Assembly: GCF_023150235.1 (NCBI RefSeq)
Contig: NZ_JAKLLH010000004.1
Span: 62,001 to 126,000 of the forward strand
Source of the DNA: Azonexus sp.
Lineage (GTDB): Bacteria; Pseudomonadota; Gammaproteobacteria; Burkholderiales; Rhodocyclaceae
Length of the DNA stretch: 64,000 nucleotides
Direction of reading: 5' to 3'
Both the position numbers and the translations under genes were made by a program. How positions within the stretch are numbered: the stretch's first letter is position 1; the number at the start of each line of letters is the position of its first letter. Shown piece by piece: positions 1 to 10,156 of the stretch. The notes below the pieces were generated by a model that was not told the origin of the DNA, made no database searches, and saw only the letters and a list, made by a program, of their open reading frames with translations.

Positions 1-451
1 CGCCCTCGCGGGCTCGACTGGCGGTGAATTCGTCGAGTACCTCACGTGCCAGTATGCTGACCTGCGGCATCATCGCGGCAAAATCGATGCTCTGGTCGCC
101 AAGGAGCCCCGGCCAGCGCAGTATTTCGCCGACACTGAGCGGCTGTGCGTTCGGTAGTGTGGCCAGCACTTGCGACTCCAGGGTCCTGAGGGTTGTCAGT
201 AATCCGGGGTTGGCTTCCATCTGGTCGCTGCGGGCACCGTTTTGATTGAAGGACAGGCGGCATTCGATCTTGCCGCGGGTCAGTCGGCCGGAGAGCAATT
301 CGCGGAGCGGCATTTCCAGTGCGCGCAATTCTTCCATGACGCGAAAGTGGAAGTCGAGGTAACGAGAATTGACGCTTTTCAGTTCAAACTGCAGCGTGCC
401 ACGCTCAAGATCGCGGGTTTTTACCGCATATCCGGTCATACTGCTAATCAT
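1..451 (-). CDS. yicC: YicC-family endoribonuclease, N-terminal part (gene runs off the left edge)
   Basis: Reading the minus strand from ATG 451 gives MISSMTGYAV, followed by LKSVNSRYLDFHFR and LTRGKIECRLSF. This is the conserved start of the YicC family (E. coli YicC begins MIRSMTAYA). About 150 of roughly 290 residues lie in the window and the reading frame is open to base 1. YicC proteins are reported as RNases affecting small RNA turnover; that is family knowledge, not visible here. A GGAGG ribosome-binding site lies just upstream of the start, and the gene is divergent from the kinase starting at 528. Confidence 0.88.
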   Translation of the reverse strand, partial: MISSMTGYAVKTRDLERGTLQFELKSVNSRYLDFHFRVMEELRALEMPLRELLSGRLTRGKIECRLSFNQNGARSDQMEANPGLLTTLRTLESQVLATLPNAQPLSVGEILRWPGLLGDQSIDFAAMMPQVSILAREVLDEFTASRAREG

Positions 452-527
452 CAGGGGGAGCCTCCAGCTTTACAGGGCGGGCAACACGCCCGAAAATGCC
501 CGAAACTGCATCATAACCGTGAGATTG

Positions 528-1484
528 ATGGCGCAACAAGCCAATCACCCGCTTCCCGACGGCCACCGCCTCGAAGAATATACGATCGAATGTCAGCTCT
601 CCTTGGGGGGGTTTTCCATCGTCTATCTCGCCAGCGATCCGGCCGGCCACCAGGTGGCAATCAAGGAATATCTGCCCAACAGCCTGGCGCTGCGTGCGGC
701 CGGAGAGTTGCGTCCCAATATTACCGAGGAGCATCTGGGGGCTTTTCGCTATGGCATGAAGTGCTTTTTCGAGGAGGGGCGGGCGCTGGCCCGCCTATCC
801 CACCCCAATGTTGTTCGCGTGCTGAATTTCTTTCGTGCCAATGACACGGTCTACATGGTCATGGAGTATGAAAAGGGCCGTACCTTGCAGGAACATATCC
901 TCAAGTATCGTGACCGGGTTTCCGAGCGCTTCATCAGGGGGTTGTTCACCCGCATGCTCAATGGCTTGCGTGAAGTGCATGCGCACAAGTTGCTTCACCT
1001 CGATCTCAAGCCATCGAACATCTATCTGCGTGGTAACAATTCGCCGGTCCTGATCGATTTTGGCGCTGCTCGCCAGACCCTGGTTCAGGATCAGCCCATG
1101 CTCAAGCCAATGTACACGCCAGGTTATGCTTCCCCGGAGCATTATGGCGAACGTCGCGATCTCGGTCCCTGGAGCGATATCTACAGCGTTGGAGCGTCGA
1201 TGTACGCCTGCCTGGCCGGCAAGGCGCCCCCGGCGGCTGACGAGCGCCAGAAGGAAGAGTGCTATTTTCCCGCCGTCGAACGCTGGCAAGGGCGCTATAG
1301 CGAACACCTGCTGCAGATTATCGACTGGTGCCTGCATCTCGATCATCTGCAGCGCCCGCAGAGTGTTTTTGCCCTGCAGAAGGCGCTGGTCGAGCAGGTG
1401 CCGCCAGCCGTGCATCATCCGGTAGCTGGCGAAAGCGGCTGGCTGGACCGGCTGGTAGGTATTTTCAGGACACAAGACAAATGA
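528..1484 (+). CDS. Hanks-type serine/threonine protein kinase
   Basis: A cytoplasmic eukaryotic-like Ser/Thr kinase of 318 aa when started at ATG 528 (MAQQANHPLPDG); upstream in-frame codons look non-coding. A glycine-rich loop (GGFS, residues 27-30), the ATP-binding lysine in VAIKEYLP (K46), the catalytic loop HLDLKPSN (157-164, D159) and DFG (177-179) are all present, so it should be active. The activation segment ends in SPEH in place of APE. No membrane segment or sensor domain follows the kinase fold. Its stop overlaps the start of the PP2C phosphatase gene (ATGA), so the two are translated together and probably act as an antagonistic pair. The substrate is unknown. Confidence 0.9.
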   Translation: MAQQANHPLPDGHRLEEYTIECQLSLGGFSIVYLASDPAGHQVAIKEYLPNSLALRAAGELRPNITEEHLGAFRYGMKCFFEEGRALARLSHPNVVRVLNFFRANDTVYMVMEYEKGRTLQEHILKYRDRVSERFIRGLFTRMLNGLREVHAHKLLHLDLKPSNIYLRGNNSPVLIDFGAARQTLVQDQPMLKPMYTPGYASPEHYGERRDLGPWSDIYSVGASMYACLAGKAPPAADERQKEECYFPAVERWQGRYSEHLLQIIDWCLHLDHLQRPQSVFALQKALVEQVPPAVHHPVAGESGWLDRLVGIFRTQDK

Positions 1485-2404
1485 AATTCACGGTTTATCA
1501 GGAGAGTCGTCAGGGTGGGCGGGGCAATAACGAGGATCGTACCGCGTACAGCTATACCCGCGATTCGCTGTTGCTGGTTATCGCCGATGGGATGGGGGGG
1601 CATCACCATGGCGAAATTGCCGCCCAGATCGCGGCTCAGACCCTGGTGAATGGATTCCAGCGCGAGGCCAAGCCACAGTTGCCTGATCCCTTCCTTTTTT
1701 TGCAGCGCGCAATCAACCATGGGCATCGGGCAATTCTCGATTACACCGCGCAGAAGCAGCTCGTCGAATCGCCCCGTACCACCATTGTTGCCTGTGTCGT
1801 GCAGGATGGAATTGCCTACTGGGCTCATGCCGGGGATTCACGCCTCTTCCTGATGCGGGGGGGGCGGGTAATGGCGCAGACCCGCGACCATTCGCGGATC
1901 CGCCTCCTGTTGGAGGAGGGCATGATTTCAGAGGCCCAGGCGGCTCGCCACCCGGATCGCAACAAGATCTACAGTTGCCTCGGCGGAGCCACCGCGCCGG
2001 AAATCGAATACTCGCGCAAGACGCCGCTCGAACACGGCGACGTGCTGCTGCTAGCCACCGACGGCCTCTGGGGCGTCACCTCCGGCGATCTGATGGCGGT
2101 GGCGCTGAAGGGTGCCAACCTGCTGCAGGCAGTACCGATGCTGATGGCTCAAGCCGAGGTCAAGGGCGGTCCGCATGGCGACAACCTCTCGGTGGTTGCG
2201 ATCCGCTGGGAGGAAAGCCCGGAGGCCGGCGAAAGCTCGATTTCGACGCAAACCATGGCGCTGCACGAGGTCGCGACGCAAATGGAAGAATTCGGCCGCA
2301 CGCCGGCCTACAAGGGCGAACTGTCGGACGACGAGATCGAGAAAGCGATCGAGGAAATCCGCTCCGCCATCGAAAAATACAACCCGCGAAAACAAGGACA
2401 ATGA
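1481..2404 (+). CDS. PP2C-type serine/threonine protein phosphatase
   Basis: 307 aa from ATG 1481, which overlaps the kinase stop. PP2C (PPM) metal-binding motifs are in order: GNNEDR (15-20), [10 protein letters not shown] (35-44), [21 protein letters not shown] and DNLSVV near the end. A tail of about 60 residues rich in Glu and Lys follows the catalytic domain. It presumably reverses phosphorylation by the upstream kinase. The stop overlaps the rph start (ATGA), so kinase, phosphatase and rph form one transcription unit. Codon choice changes in the middle of this gene near 1975 (see findings). Confidence 0.92.
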   Translation: MKFTVYQESRQGGRGNNEDRTAYSYTRDSLLLVIADGMGGHHHGEIAAQIAAQTLVNGFQREAKPQLPDPFLFLQRAINHGHRAILDYTAQKQLVESPRTTIVACVVQDGIAYWAHAGDSRLFLMRGGRVMAQTRDHSRIRLLLEEGMISEAQAARHPDRNKIYSCLGGATAPEIEYSRKTPLEHGDVLLLATDGLWGVTSGDLMAVALKGANLLQAVPMLMAQAEVKGGPHGDNLSVVAIRWEESPEAGESSISTQTMALHEVATQMEEFGRTPAYKGELSDDEIEKAIEEIRSAIEKYNPRKQGQ

Positions 2405-3123
2405 GCATGCGCCCCAGCCAACGCCAACCGGACCAACTGCGTCCGGTCCGCATCACCCGCAATTTCACCCGCCACGCCGAAGGTTCGGTCCTGATCGAAA
2501 TGGGCGACACCCGCGTGCTGTGCACCGCCTCGGTCGAGGAAAACGTGCCGCCCTTCCTGCGCGGCAAGGGCCAAGGCTGGGTCACCGCCGAATACGGCAT
2601 GCTGCCGCGTTCGACGCATACCCGCTCGGCGCGCGAGGCAGCCAAGGGCAAGCAGACCGGCCGGACGCAGGAAATCCAGCGCCTGATCGGACGCAGCCTG
2701 CGTGCCGTGACCGACCTGGTGGCGCTTGGCGAACGCCAGATCACGCTCGACTGCGACGTCCTCCAGGCCGACGGCGGCACCCGCTGCGCCGCGATCACTG
2801 GGGCCTGGATCGCGCTCAACGACGCCTGCGAGAAATTGGTGCAAAACGGCAAGTTGACCGTGAATCCGCTGCGCGACCATGTGGCGGCGGTCTCGGTTGG
2901 GATTTTTGCCGGTGCGCCGGTCCTTGATCTCGACTATCCCGAAGATTCCGAGTGCGATACCGACATGAATGTTGTCATGACCGGGCGGGGTGGGATTGTC
3001 GAAATCCAGGGAACGGCCGAGGGAAATCCATTCAGTCGCGAACAGATGAATGTTCTGATGGATCTCGCCGAAATCGGTATCCGGCGCCTGGTGGCGTTCC
3101 AGGAAAGCGCGCTCGGCACCTGA
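2401..3123 (+). CDS. rph: Ribonuclease PH
   Basis: Phosphorolytic 3'-5' exoribonuclease that trims tRNA 3' ends. The 240-aa product starts [19 protein letters not shown] and contains [44 protein letters not shown] and [13 protein letters not shown], all diagnostic of RNase PH. Length matches the family (about 240 aa). ATG 2401 overlaps the phosphatase stop; ATG 2407 is an alternative start. In related bacteria rph is usually followed by rdgB, which is absent here. Confidence 0.96.
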   Translation: MSMRPSQRQPDQLRPVRITRNFTRHAEGSVLIEMGDTRVLCTASVEENVPPFLRGKGQGWVTAEYGMLPRSTHTRSAREAAKGKQTGRTQEIQRLIGRSLRAVTDLVALGERQITLDCDVLQADGGTRCAAITGAWIALNDACEKLVQNGKLTVNPLRDHVAAVSVGIFAGAPVLDLDYPEDSECDTDMNVVMTGRGGIVEIQGTAEGNPFSREQMNVLMDLAEIGIRRLVAFQESALGT

Positions 3124-3353
3124 TTCCGGATTGACGGAAAACGGGTGGGAAAAACTGGGCGGGCGGGAAAAACCGGGGCGAGAAAAAAGTGGTAGGGGAT
3201 CGCCGAGTGCAGGATCGGGCAATCCCCTGAGCCGCGCGGATGAAACCATGCGGGCTCCAAAGACCATAAAAGGAGAACAGCGCGCGGATTATACTGCGAA
3301 CGGCTTACAATTGACTGACGTTACATTGATCTTTTCTTGGGTTCTGGAGATAA

Positions 3354-4025
3354 ATGCGAATATTGATCGCCGAGGATGATCCGATCATTGCCGACGGATT
3401 GACCCGTTCTTTGCGTCAGGGGGGGTATGCCGTGGATTGGGCGGCCAATGGCCTGGAGGCCGATACCGCACTGCTTACGGCGACTTATGACCTGCTGATC
3501 CTCGATCTGGGCTTGCCCAGGCTGCCTGGACTCGAAGTCCTCAAGCGCCTGCGAGGGCGGAATTCCCAACTCCCGGTGCTGATCCTGACAGCCCTTGACG
3601 GCACGGGGGATCGCGTTCGCGGTCTTGATTTGGGGGCGGACGATTACATGGTCAAGCCATTCGAGCTGGCCGAACTCGAAGCACGGGTAAGAGCTCTGAC
3701 GCGGCGTTCGGCGGGTACGGTTCCAACGATGCATTGCGGTGCCTTGAGTTACGATCAGGTCGGTCGAGTGGCGCAAATTAACGGTCAGGCGCTTGAATTG
3801 TCGGCCCGCGAAGTGGGTTTGCTCGAGATACTGCTCATGCGCATGGGGCGCCTGGTCAGTAAGGACCAACTGGTTGAGCATCTGTGCGGTTGGGGTGAAG
3901 AAGTCAGTCACAACGCTATCGAAGTTTATGTGCACCGTCTGCGCAAAAAACTTGAATCGGGCGGGGTGAAGATCGCGACGGTACGTGGCCTGGGATATTG
4001 TCTTGAGCGCCCCGCCAGCGAATGA
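3354..4025 (+). CDS. OmpR-family response regulator, TctD/QseB-like
   Basis: 223-aa DNA-binding response regulator. The receiver domain has the acidic pair EDD (7-9), phospho-acceptor D51 in LILDLGLP, the conserved T79 in LILTA and K101 in DDYMVKPF. The C-terminal winged helix ends with HNAIEVYVHRLRKKLESGGVKIATVRGLGYCL, typical of the OmpR/PhoB class. A CTGGAGA ribosome-binding site is 3-9 bases before ATG 3354. The following kinase gene overlaps its end, forming a two-component operon. No transporter gene is adjacent to hint at the signal. Confidence 0.93.
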   Translation: MRILIAEDDPIIADGLTRSLRQGGYAVDWAANGLEADTALLTATYDLLILDLGLPRLPGLEVLKRLRGRNSQLPVLILTALDGTGDRVRGLDLGADDYMVKPFELAELEARVRALTRRSAGTVPTMHCGALSYDQVGRVAQINGQALELSAREVGLLEILLMRMGRLVSKDQLVEHLCGWGEEVSHNAIEVYVHRLRKKLESGGVKIATVRGLGYCLERPASE

Positions 4026-5496
4026 CCGGGCGGCGGGCGACAGCGAGCGCTCGCTGTTCGGAGAAATTCTCGACTGGATGCTGGCCCCGCTGTTGTTTGT
4101 CTGGCCCCTGAGCATCGCCTTCACGCATTACTTCGCCAATAACGTTGCCAACTTCCCTTATGATCAGTCCCTGCGCGAGCATGTTGTCGCTCTGGCGCGC
4201 CAGGTCAAGCTGGTCGGAGGTAAACCGGTTCTTTCCCTGCCGGCCTCGGCAAGAGCCATGTTGCGTGCCGACGAGACCGATACCGTCTACTTCCAGGTGA
4301 TGACCTTTGGTGGCCGCCTGCTGGCTGGCGATCGGGGGGTTGATTTGATGCCCGATCCAGAAGCAGGCGAAACCGTGTCCGGCGAGGTTTATCTCCGCGA
4401 TATCGAATCGCACGGACAGGATTTGCGTGTTGCCTACACCTATCTCAGCGAACCGCAGCAGCCGCGCGAGCGCTGGGTTGTCGTCGCGGTCGCCGAGACG
4501 ACGGAGAAGCGGACGCAGTTGGCCAATAAGATCGTCGCCAGCGTGATTTTGCCGCAATTCGTGATCATTCCCTTGGCGGTCATGCTGGTCTGGTTTGGTT
4601 TGTCACGCGGTCTTCGTCCCCTGACACGCCTGCGCCAAACCATCGAAACACGCGAGCCGGCAGATCTTTCGCCAATTGCAACCCGGCGCGTCCCAGAGGA
4701 GCTTGAGCCCCTGGTCGAGGCTTTCAATGCCATGCTCGAACGAATGAAAAAAAGCGTCGAGGTGCAGCAGCGCTTCATCGCCGATGCCGCGCACCAGATG
4801 CGGACACCGCTCACGGGCCTGAAAACCCAGGCGCAACTGGCTATTCGCGAAACCGATCCGGAAGCCTTGCGCCACGCCTTGCGCCAAATTGCTTCCGGGG
4901 TCGACCGGGCTGGACGTCTGGTCAATCAGCTCTTGACCCTGGCGCGTACCGAGGGGAGTGAAGCGCAGCAGGCGCATCAGGTGCTGGATCTGGCGCCACT
5001 CGCGCGCGAATCGGTCGAGGATTGGGTCATGCTTGCCATGAGCCGTGGCATCGACCTGGGTTACGAACATGAGGGCGAGACTCTCATCGTCGGCAACGCC
5101 TTTCTGCTCCGCGAGCTGGCAAAGAACCTGCTCGATAACGCGCTGCGTTATACCCCGCAAGGTGGGCACGTGACATGCCGTGTGATCGGAAAAAACGACC
5201 GGGTTCATTTCGAGGTCGAAGATGATGGCATCGGTATCAGCGAAGAGCAGGCCGAATTGGTATTCGAGCGCTTTTATCGGGTTGATGATTCGGCGGGGGA
5301 GGGGAGTGGCCTGGGATTGGCGATAGTGCAGGAAATTGCCATGCAGCACGGAATTCGTGCCAGTCTGCGCCCCAATCCCAAGGGGCGTGGCGCCTTGGCG
5401 AGTGTTCTCTTCCCCGCCTGGCGCCCCCCTGAGCCTCCGCAGCCGCCGGAAGACTACGCAGAACTCTATCGCCAGTCCCCTCCTATCGGTACTTGA
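3985..5496 (+). CDS. Sensor histidine kinase, TctE-like
   Basis: Membrane histidine kinase partnered with the upstream regulator. In order: TM1 (about 32-50), a periplasmic region with NFPYDQSLREHV resembling the 2CSK_N sensor domain of TctE, TM2 (about 183-205), HAMP, phosphorylated H270 in AAHQMRTPLTG, N-box NLLDNALRYTP, G1 DDGIGIS and G2 GSGLGLAIV. The start is uncertain: GTG 3985 and TTG 4003 both overlap the regulator gene, and ATG 4078 would still keep TM1. TctE-like kinases often sense organic acids, but ligand assignment here would be a guess. Confidence 0.9.
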   Translation: MAWDIVLSAPPANDRAAGDSERSLFGEILDWMLAPLLFVWPLSIAFTHYFANNVANFPYDQSLREHVVALARQVKLVGGKPVLSLPASARAMLRADETDTVYFQVMTFGGRLLAGDRGVDLMPDPEAGETVSGEVYLRDIESHGQDLRVAYTYLSEPQQPRERWVVVAVAETTEKRTQLANKIVASVILPQFVIIPLAVMLVWFGLSRGLRPLTRLRQTIETREPADLSPIATRRVPEELEPLVEAFNAMLERMKKSVEVQQRFIADAAHQMRTPLTGLKTQAQLAIRETDPEALRHALRQIASGVDRAGRLVNQLLTLARTEGSEAQQAHQVLDLAPLARESVEDWVMLAMSRGIDLGYEHEGETLIVGNAFLLRELAKNLLDNALRYTPQGGHVTCRVIGKNDRVHFEVEDDGIGISEEQAELVFERFYRVDDSAGEGSGLGLAIVQEIAMQHGIRASLRPNPKGRGALASVLFPAWRPPEPPQPPEDYAELYRQSPPIGT

Positions 5497-5526
5497 AAGA
5501 AATATTTCAGAATTTGCAGAAATTTC

Positions 5527-5555
5527 TTGCCATGCCCGGATGTGTAGTCTATAAT
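5527..5555 (+). promoter_or_regulatory. Promoter of tRNA-Phe
   Basis: TTGCCA (5527-5532) and TATAAT (5550-5555) separated by 17 bp, ending 12 bp before the mature tRNA 5' end. A near-consensus sigma-70 promoter. Confidence 0.75.
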
Positions 5556-5567
5556 GCGGTCTTCTTT

Positions 5568-5643
5568 GGCCAATTAGCTCAGTTGGTAGAGCAGCGGATT
5601 GAAAATCCGCGTGTCCGTGGTTCGATTCCGCGATTGGCCACCA
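5568..5643 (+). tRNA. tRNA-Phe (anticodon GAA)
   Basis: A 76-nt cloverleaf with encoded CCA. The acceptor stem GGCCAAT pairs with ATTGGCC, the D-arm is GCTC/GAGC, the anticodon loop TTGAAAA carries GAA, and the T-loop TTCGATT is standard. It is a single tRNA gene with its own promoter and a terminator just downstream. Confidence 0.97.
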
Positions 5644-5657
5644 AAATTATTACCGGC

Positions 5658-5687
5658 AAAAAGGCAACCTGTAGAGGTTGCCTTTTT
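5658..5687 (+). terminator. Rho-independent terminator of tRNA-Phe
   Basis: A perfect 13-bp stem (AAAAAGGCAACCT / AGGTTGCCTTTTT) around a GTAG loop, ending in a T-run about 15 bp after the tRNA. Confidence 0.85.
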
Positions 5688-5733
5688 GCTTTTGGCGCTA
5701 AATTTTTCACTGGCCGAGATGAGGCTGTTCCGG

Positions 5734-5769
5734 CTGCGGTTCGTGCGTTCACTGCGGTTCGTGCGTTCA
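5734..5769. repeat. Two tandem copies of an 18-bp unit
   Basis: CTGCGGTTCGTGCGTTCA occurs at 5734-5751 and again at 5752-5769 without mismatch, between the tRNA-Phe terminator and the end of the ferredoxin gene. No function seen. Confidence 0.8.
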
Positions 5770-5786
5770 GTGTGCCAGATGAACGC

Positions 5787-5806
5787 GGGGCCTCCGAAGA
5801 GGCCCC
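5787..5806 (-). terminator. Hairpin downstream of ferredoxin gene
   Basis: GGGGCCTC-CGAA-GAGGCCCC is a perfect 8-bp GC stem about 50 bp beyond the fdx stop. It lacks a clear T-run on the minus strand, so it is only a possible terminator. Confidence 0.45.
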
Positions 5807-5858
5807 GATTGGTGCGGGTTTTGGCCCGGAGCGCTTGTAGTGCTGCCGGGGCCAGCGC

Positions 5859-7229
<1,371 letters not shown>

Positions 7230-7233
<4 letters not shown>

Positions 7234-8528
7234 TCGCCGGCCACCGTCACGGTGGTCAGGTAGTCGCCGCGGATGTGGCGGGAAAATGCCTTTTTCACGT
7301 CGTCGACCGTGACTGCCGCGACCCGTGCCTGGTAAGTGTCGAGATAATCGAGCGGCAGGCCGTAGAAGCCGATCACCGCGGCGTTGTCGAGCAGCTTGCG
7401 GTTGCTGTCGAGGCGCAGCGGGAAGCTGCCGGTCAGGTTGGCCTTGGCGGCGGCCAGTTCCTCGGCGCTCGGGCCGTTCTTGACGAAGTCGTCGAGGATG
7501 CCGCGGGCCAGCTTGATCGCGTCGCGGGCCTGGCTGCGCTTGGTCTGCAGGCCGATCTGGAAGGGGCCGGGCTGCTTCAATGGCGCGAAATAGCTATACA
7601 CGCTGTAGGCGTAGCCGCGCTTGTCGCGGACTTCCTTCATCAAGCGCGAGACGAAACCGCCGCCGCCCAGGGTGTAATTGCCGACCACCAGCGGGAAGAA
7701 ATCGGGGTGGCCGCGCTCGATTGCCGGCAGGCCGATCTGGACGTGCGCCTGCGAGGCCGGGTGGGCGATGTTCTTCTGGCTGCCCTTGACCGCCACCGGC
7801 GGTGCCGGCAGCACGGCGGCGCTACCGGTCGGCAGCGCGGCGGCGAGTTCGCCGGCGATGCGTTCGGCGCTGGCGCGGTCAAGGTCGCCGACCAGGGTGA
7901 TGGTGGCGTTGGCGGCGACGTAATACTGCGCATGGAAGGCGCGGGCGTCGGCGCGGCTGAGTCCGGCGACGCTCTCCGGCGATGCCTGGCGGCCGTACGG
8001 ATGCTTGGGATAGAGCGCCTCCCAGAAGGCCTTGCCGGCGATGCTGTCGGGCCGCGTCTGCGCTTCCTTCAGGGCCGATACGGTGCGGGTCTGCTCGCGG
8101 GCGAAGATCTCGTCGGCGAAGCGCGGGCTGGCCAGCACCCGGCCGAGGATGGCCAGCGCCGGCGCCAGCTTGTCGGCTGCGGTCAGCGTGCGCAGCGAGA
8201 CGCTGGCGCGGTCGGTGTCGGCGCCGCCGCCGAGTTGCGCGCCGAGGTCGGCGAGCTGTTCGGCAATCGCGGTCTCGTCGAGGTCGCCGGCGCCGAGATC
8301 GAGTGTGCCCCGGGTCAGCGCGGCGAGGCCGGACTTGCCGGGCGGGTCGAACATCGAACCGGCGGCGAAATCGACCTGCACGTCGAGCATCGGCAAGGCG
8401 CGGCTGGCGACGAAATAGACGCGGGTGCCGCCCGCCGTCTGCCAGTGTTCAATGGCGACGCCGGCGACGGCTGGCTGGCCGGCAAGCAGGGTGAAAAAAG
8501 CAAAAACTACGGTCAACAAGCGTTTCAT
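7230..8528 (-). CDS. M16-family protein lacking the zinc motif (non-catalytic partner subunit)
   Basis: 432 aa with an N-terminal signal peptide (MKRLLTVVFAFFTLLAGQPAVAG), so periplasmic. The fold is that of insulinase/pitrilysin (GTRVYFVASRALPMLDVQVDFAAGS; LGGGGFVSRLMKEVRDKRGYAYSV), but where active members have HxxEH this protein reads SGLAALTRGTLDLG. It is therefore the inactive subunit, and the active one is encoded just upstream. In many proteobacteria the two form a heterodimeric periplasmic peptidase. The substrate is unknown. Confidence 0.9.
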
Positions 8529-8591
8529 GGCAATTTCTCGGGCGCGCGTTTGGGGCGTTGTGGGGCTGGGCGGGAACGCAAGCAGGGCGGC

Positions 8592-9965
8592 TCAATCCCG
8601 GCTGCCGGCCTGGGCCGGACGACGCGGCGCCTGCGCCAGCGGTTGCGGGTCGAGGACGCCGACGGTCAGCGTATCGTCGGTAAAGTACTTGCGGGCAGCG
8701 GCCTGGATGTCTTCGGCGCTGACCTGCTGCAGTTTTTCCAGCATCTTGTCGATGCCCTGCCAGGGCAGGTTGGCGGCTTCGGTCTGGCCGATTTCCATCG
8801 CCTGGCCGAACATCGAGTCCTTTTTGTAGATCTGCTGCGCCAGCAGCTGGGCGCGTGCCCGCTTCAATTCGGCCGGGCTGACGCCGTCCTGCTGGATGCG
8901 GGCGATTTCGGCGCGGATCGCGGCTTCCAGGTCGGCGATGCTGCGTCCTTCCGACGGCGTGCCGGTGATGTAGAGCATGCCCGGGCCGCGGGCGCTGCCG
9001 TCGTAGCCGATATCGACCGAGAGTGCGACCTTGTCCTCGCGCACCAGCTTCTTGTTGAAGCGGGCGGCGTCGTGGCCGTCGAGCACGGCGGTCAGCATGT
9101 CCAGCGCGTAAGGGTCGCGGTCGCGCTCGATGTCGCGCAGCACCGGTGCCTTCCAGCCCATGATCAGCGCCGGCAACTCGGCCGGCGCCTTGACGCTGAT
9201 CCGGCGGATGCCTTCCTGTGCCGGTTCGCTCTGCGGCCGGCGCGGCGGCAGCGGGCGGCTTTCGAGGACGCCATAGTGCTGCTCGGCGAGGGCGAAGACG
9301 GCCTGGTGGTCGACGTCGCCGGTGATCACCACGTAGGCGTTGTTGGGCATGTACCAAGTCTCGTACCAGGCCTTGGCGTCGGCGGCGCTCATGTTTTCCA
9401 GGTCGTTCATCCAGCCGATGATCGGCCGGCGGTAGGGGTGGGCCTGGAAGGCGGCTGCGTTCATCTGCTCGAACAGCTTGGCCTGCGGGTTGTCGTCGGT
9501 GCGCATCCGGCGCTCTTCCATGACCACCTTGATCTCCTGCGCGAATTCCCGGGCGTCGACGTTGAGGTGACGCATGCGGTCGGCTTCGAGTGCCATCATC
9601 TCGGGCAGCTTCTCTTTCGGCACCTGCTGGAAGTAGGCGGTGTAGTCGCGGCTGGTGAAGGCGTTGTCGCGACCACCGGCAGCGGCGACCCGTTTGTTGA
9701 ATTCACCCGGGCCGACGCTGGGCGTACCCTTGAACATCATGTGTTCGAGCACGTGGGCGACGCCGGACTGGCCGTCGACCTCGTCCATGCTGCCGATCCG
9801 GTACCAGACCATCTGCACCGCGGTCGGCGCCCGGCGGTCTTCCTTGACGATCACCCGCAGGCCGTTCTTGAGCGTGGTTTCGTAGGGGTTGGCCTGGACA
9901 TTCACGGTCAACGCCGAAAAAAAGCAGAAAAGAGGGAGCAGGTGTCGGATTCGTTGCGTCTTCAT
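8592..9965 (-). CDS. M16-family zinc peptidase (catalytic subunit)
   Basis: 457 aa from ATG 9965 (MKTQRIRHLLPLFCFFSALT), a good signal peptide start; the upstream open frame has no such feature. HVLEH (71-75) is the inverted zinc motif HxxEH, and EIKVVMEERR about 75 residues later carries the third zinc ligand. The C-terminal half is the second M16 domain. It precedes its inactive paralogue by 63 bp. An activity on periplasmic peptides is inferred from the family. Confidence 0.92.
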   Translation of the reverse strand: MKTQRIRHLLPLFCFFSALTVNVQANPYETTLKNGLRVIVKEDRRAPTAVQMVWYRIGSMDEVDGQSGVAHVLEHMMFKGTPSVGPGEFNKRVAAAGGRDNAFTSRDYTAYFQQVPKEKLPEMMALEADRMRHLNVDAREFAQEIKVVMEERRMRTDDNPQAKLFEQMNAAAFQAHPYRRPIIGWMNDLENMSAADAKAWYETWYMPNNAYVVITGDVDHQAVFALAEQHYGVLESRPLPPRRPQSEPAQEGIRRISVKAPAELPALIMGWKAPVLRDIERDRDPYALDMLTAVLDGHDAARFNKKLVREDKVALSVDIGYDGSARGPGMLYITGTPSEGRSIADLEAAIRAEIARIQQDGVSPAELKRARAQLLAQQIYKKDSMFGQAMEIGQTEAANLPWQGIDKMLEKLQQVSAEDIQAAARKYFTDDTLTVGVLDPQPLAQAPRRPAQAGSRD

Positions 9966-10156
9966 CGAAAAACAAGTCCTTGGCGAAAAGTGGCAGGCAG
10001 GGGCGGGGAGGGCTTCTGCTAAAATCGGCGCCTGTTTCAACGGCAATCCGGGCGGCATCTTAGCGGCTTGGCGCAGACCTGTCAGCCCATTACCGCCCAG
10101 CCTGCGAGCCCACGTTTCAGATACCCCGCAAACGCTTCCTTTCGACTGGTTCATCC

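Noticed and set aside
7275-10022. Long plus-strand open frame of 915 codons over the M16 genes
   Set aside because: It is the complement of two well-supported M16 genes; the composition is a GC-rich shadow without motifs.
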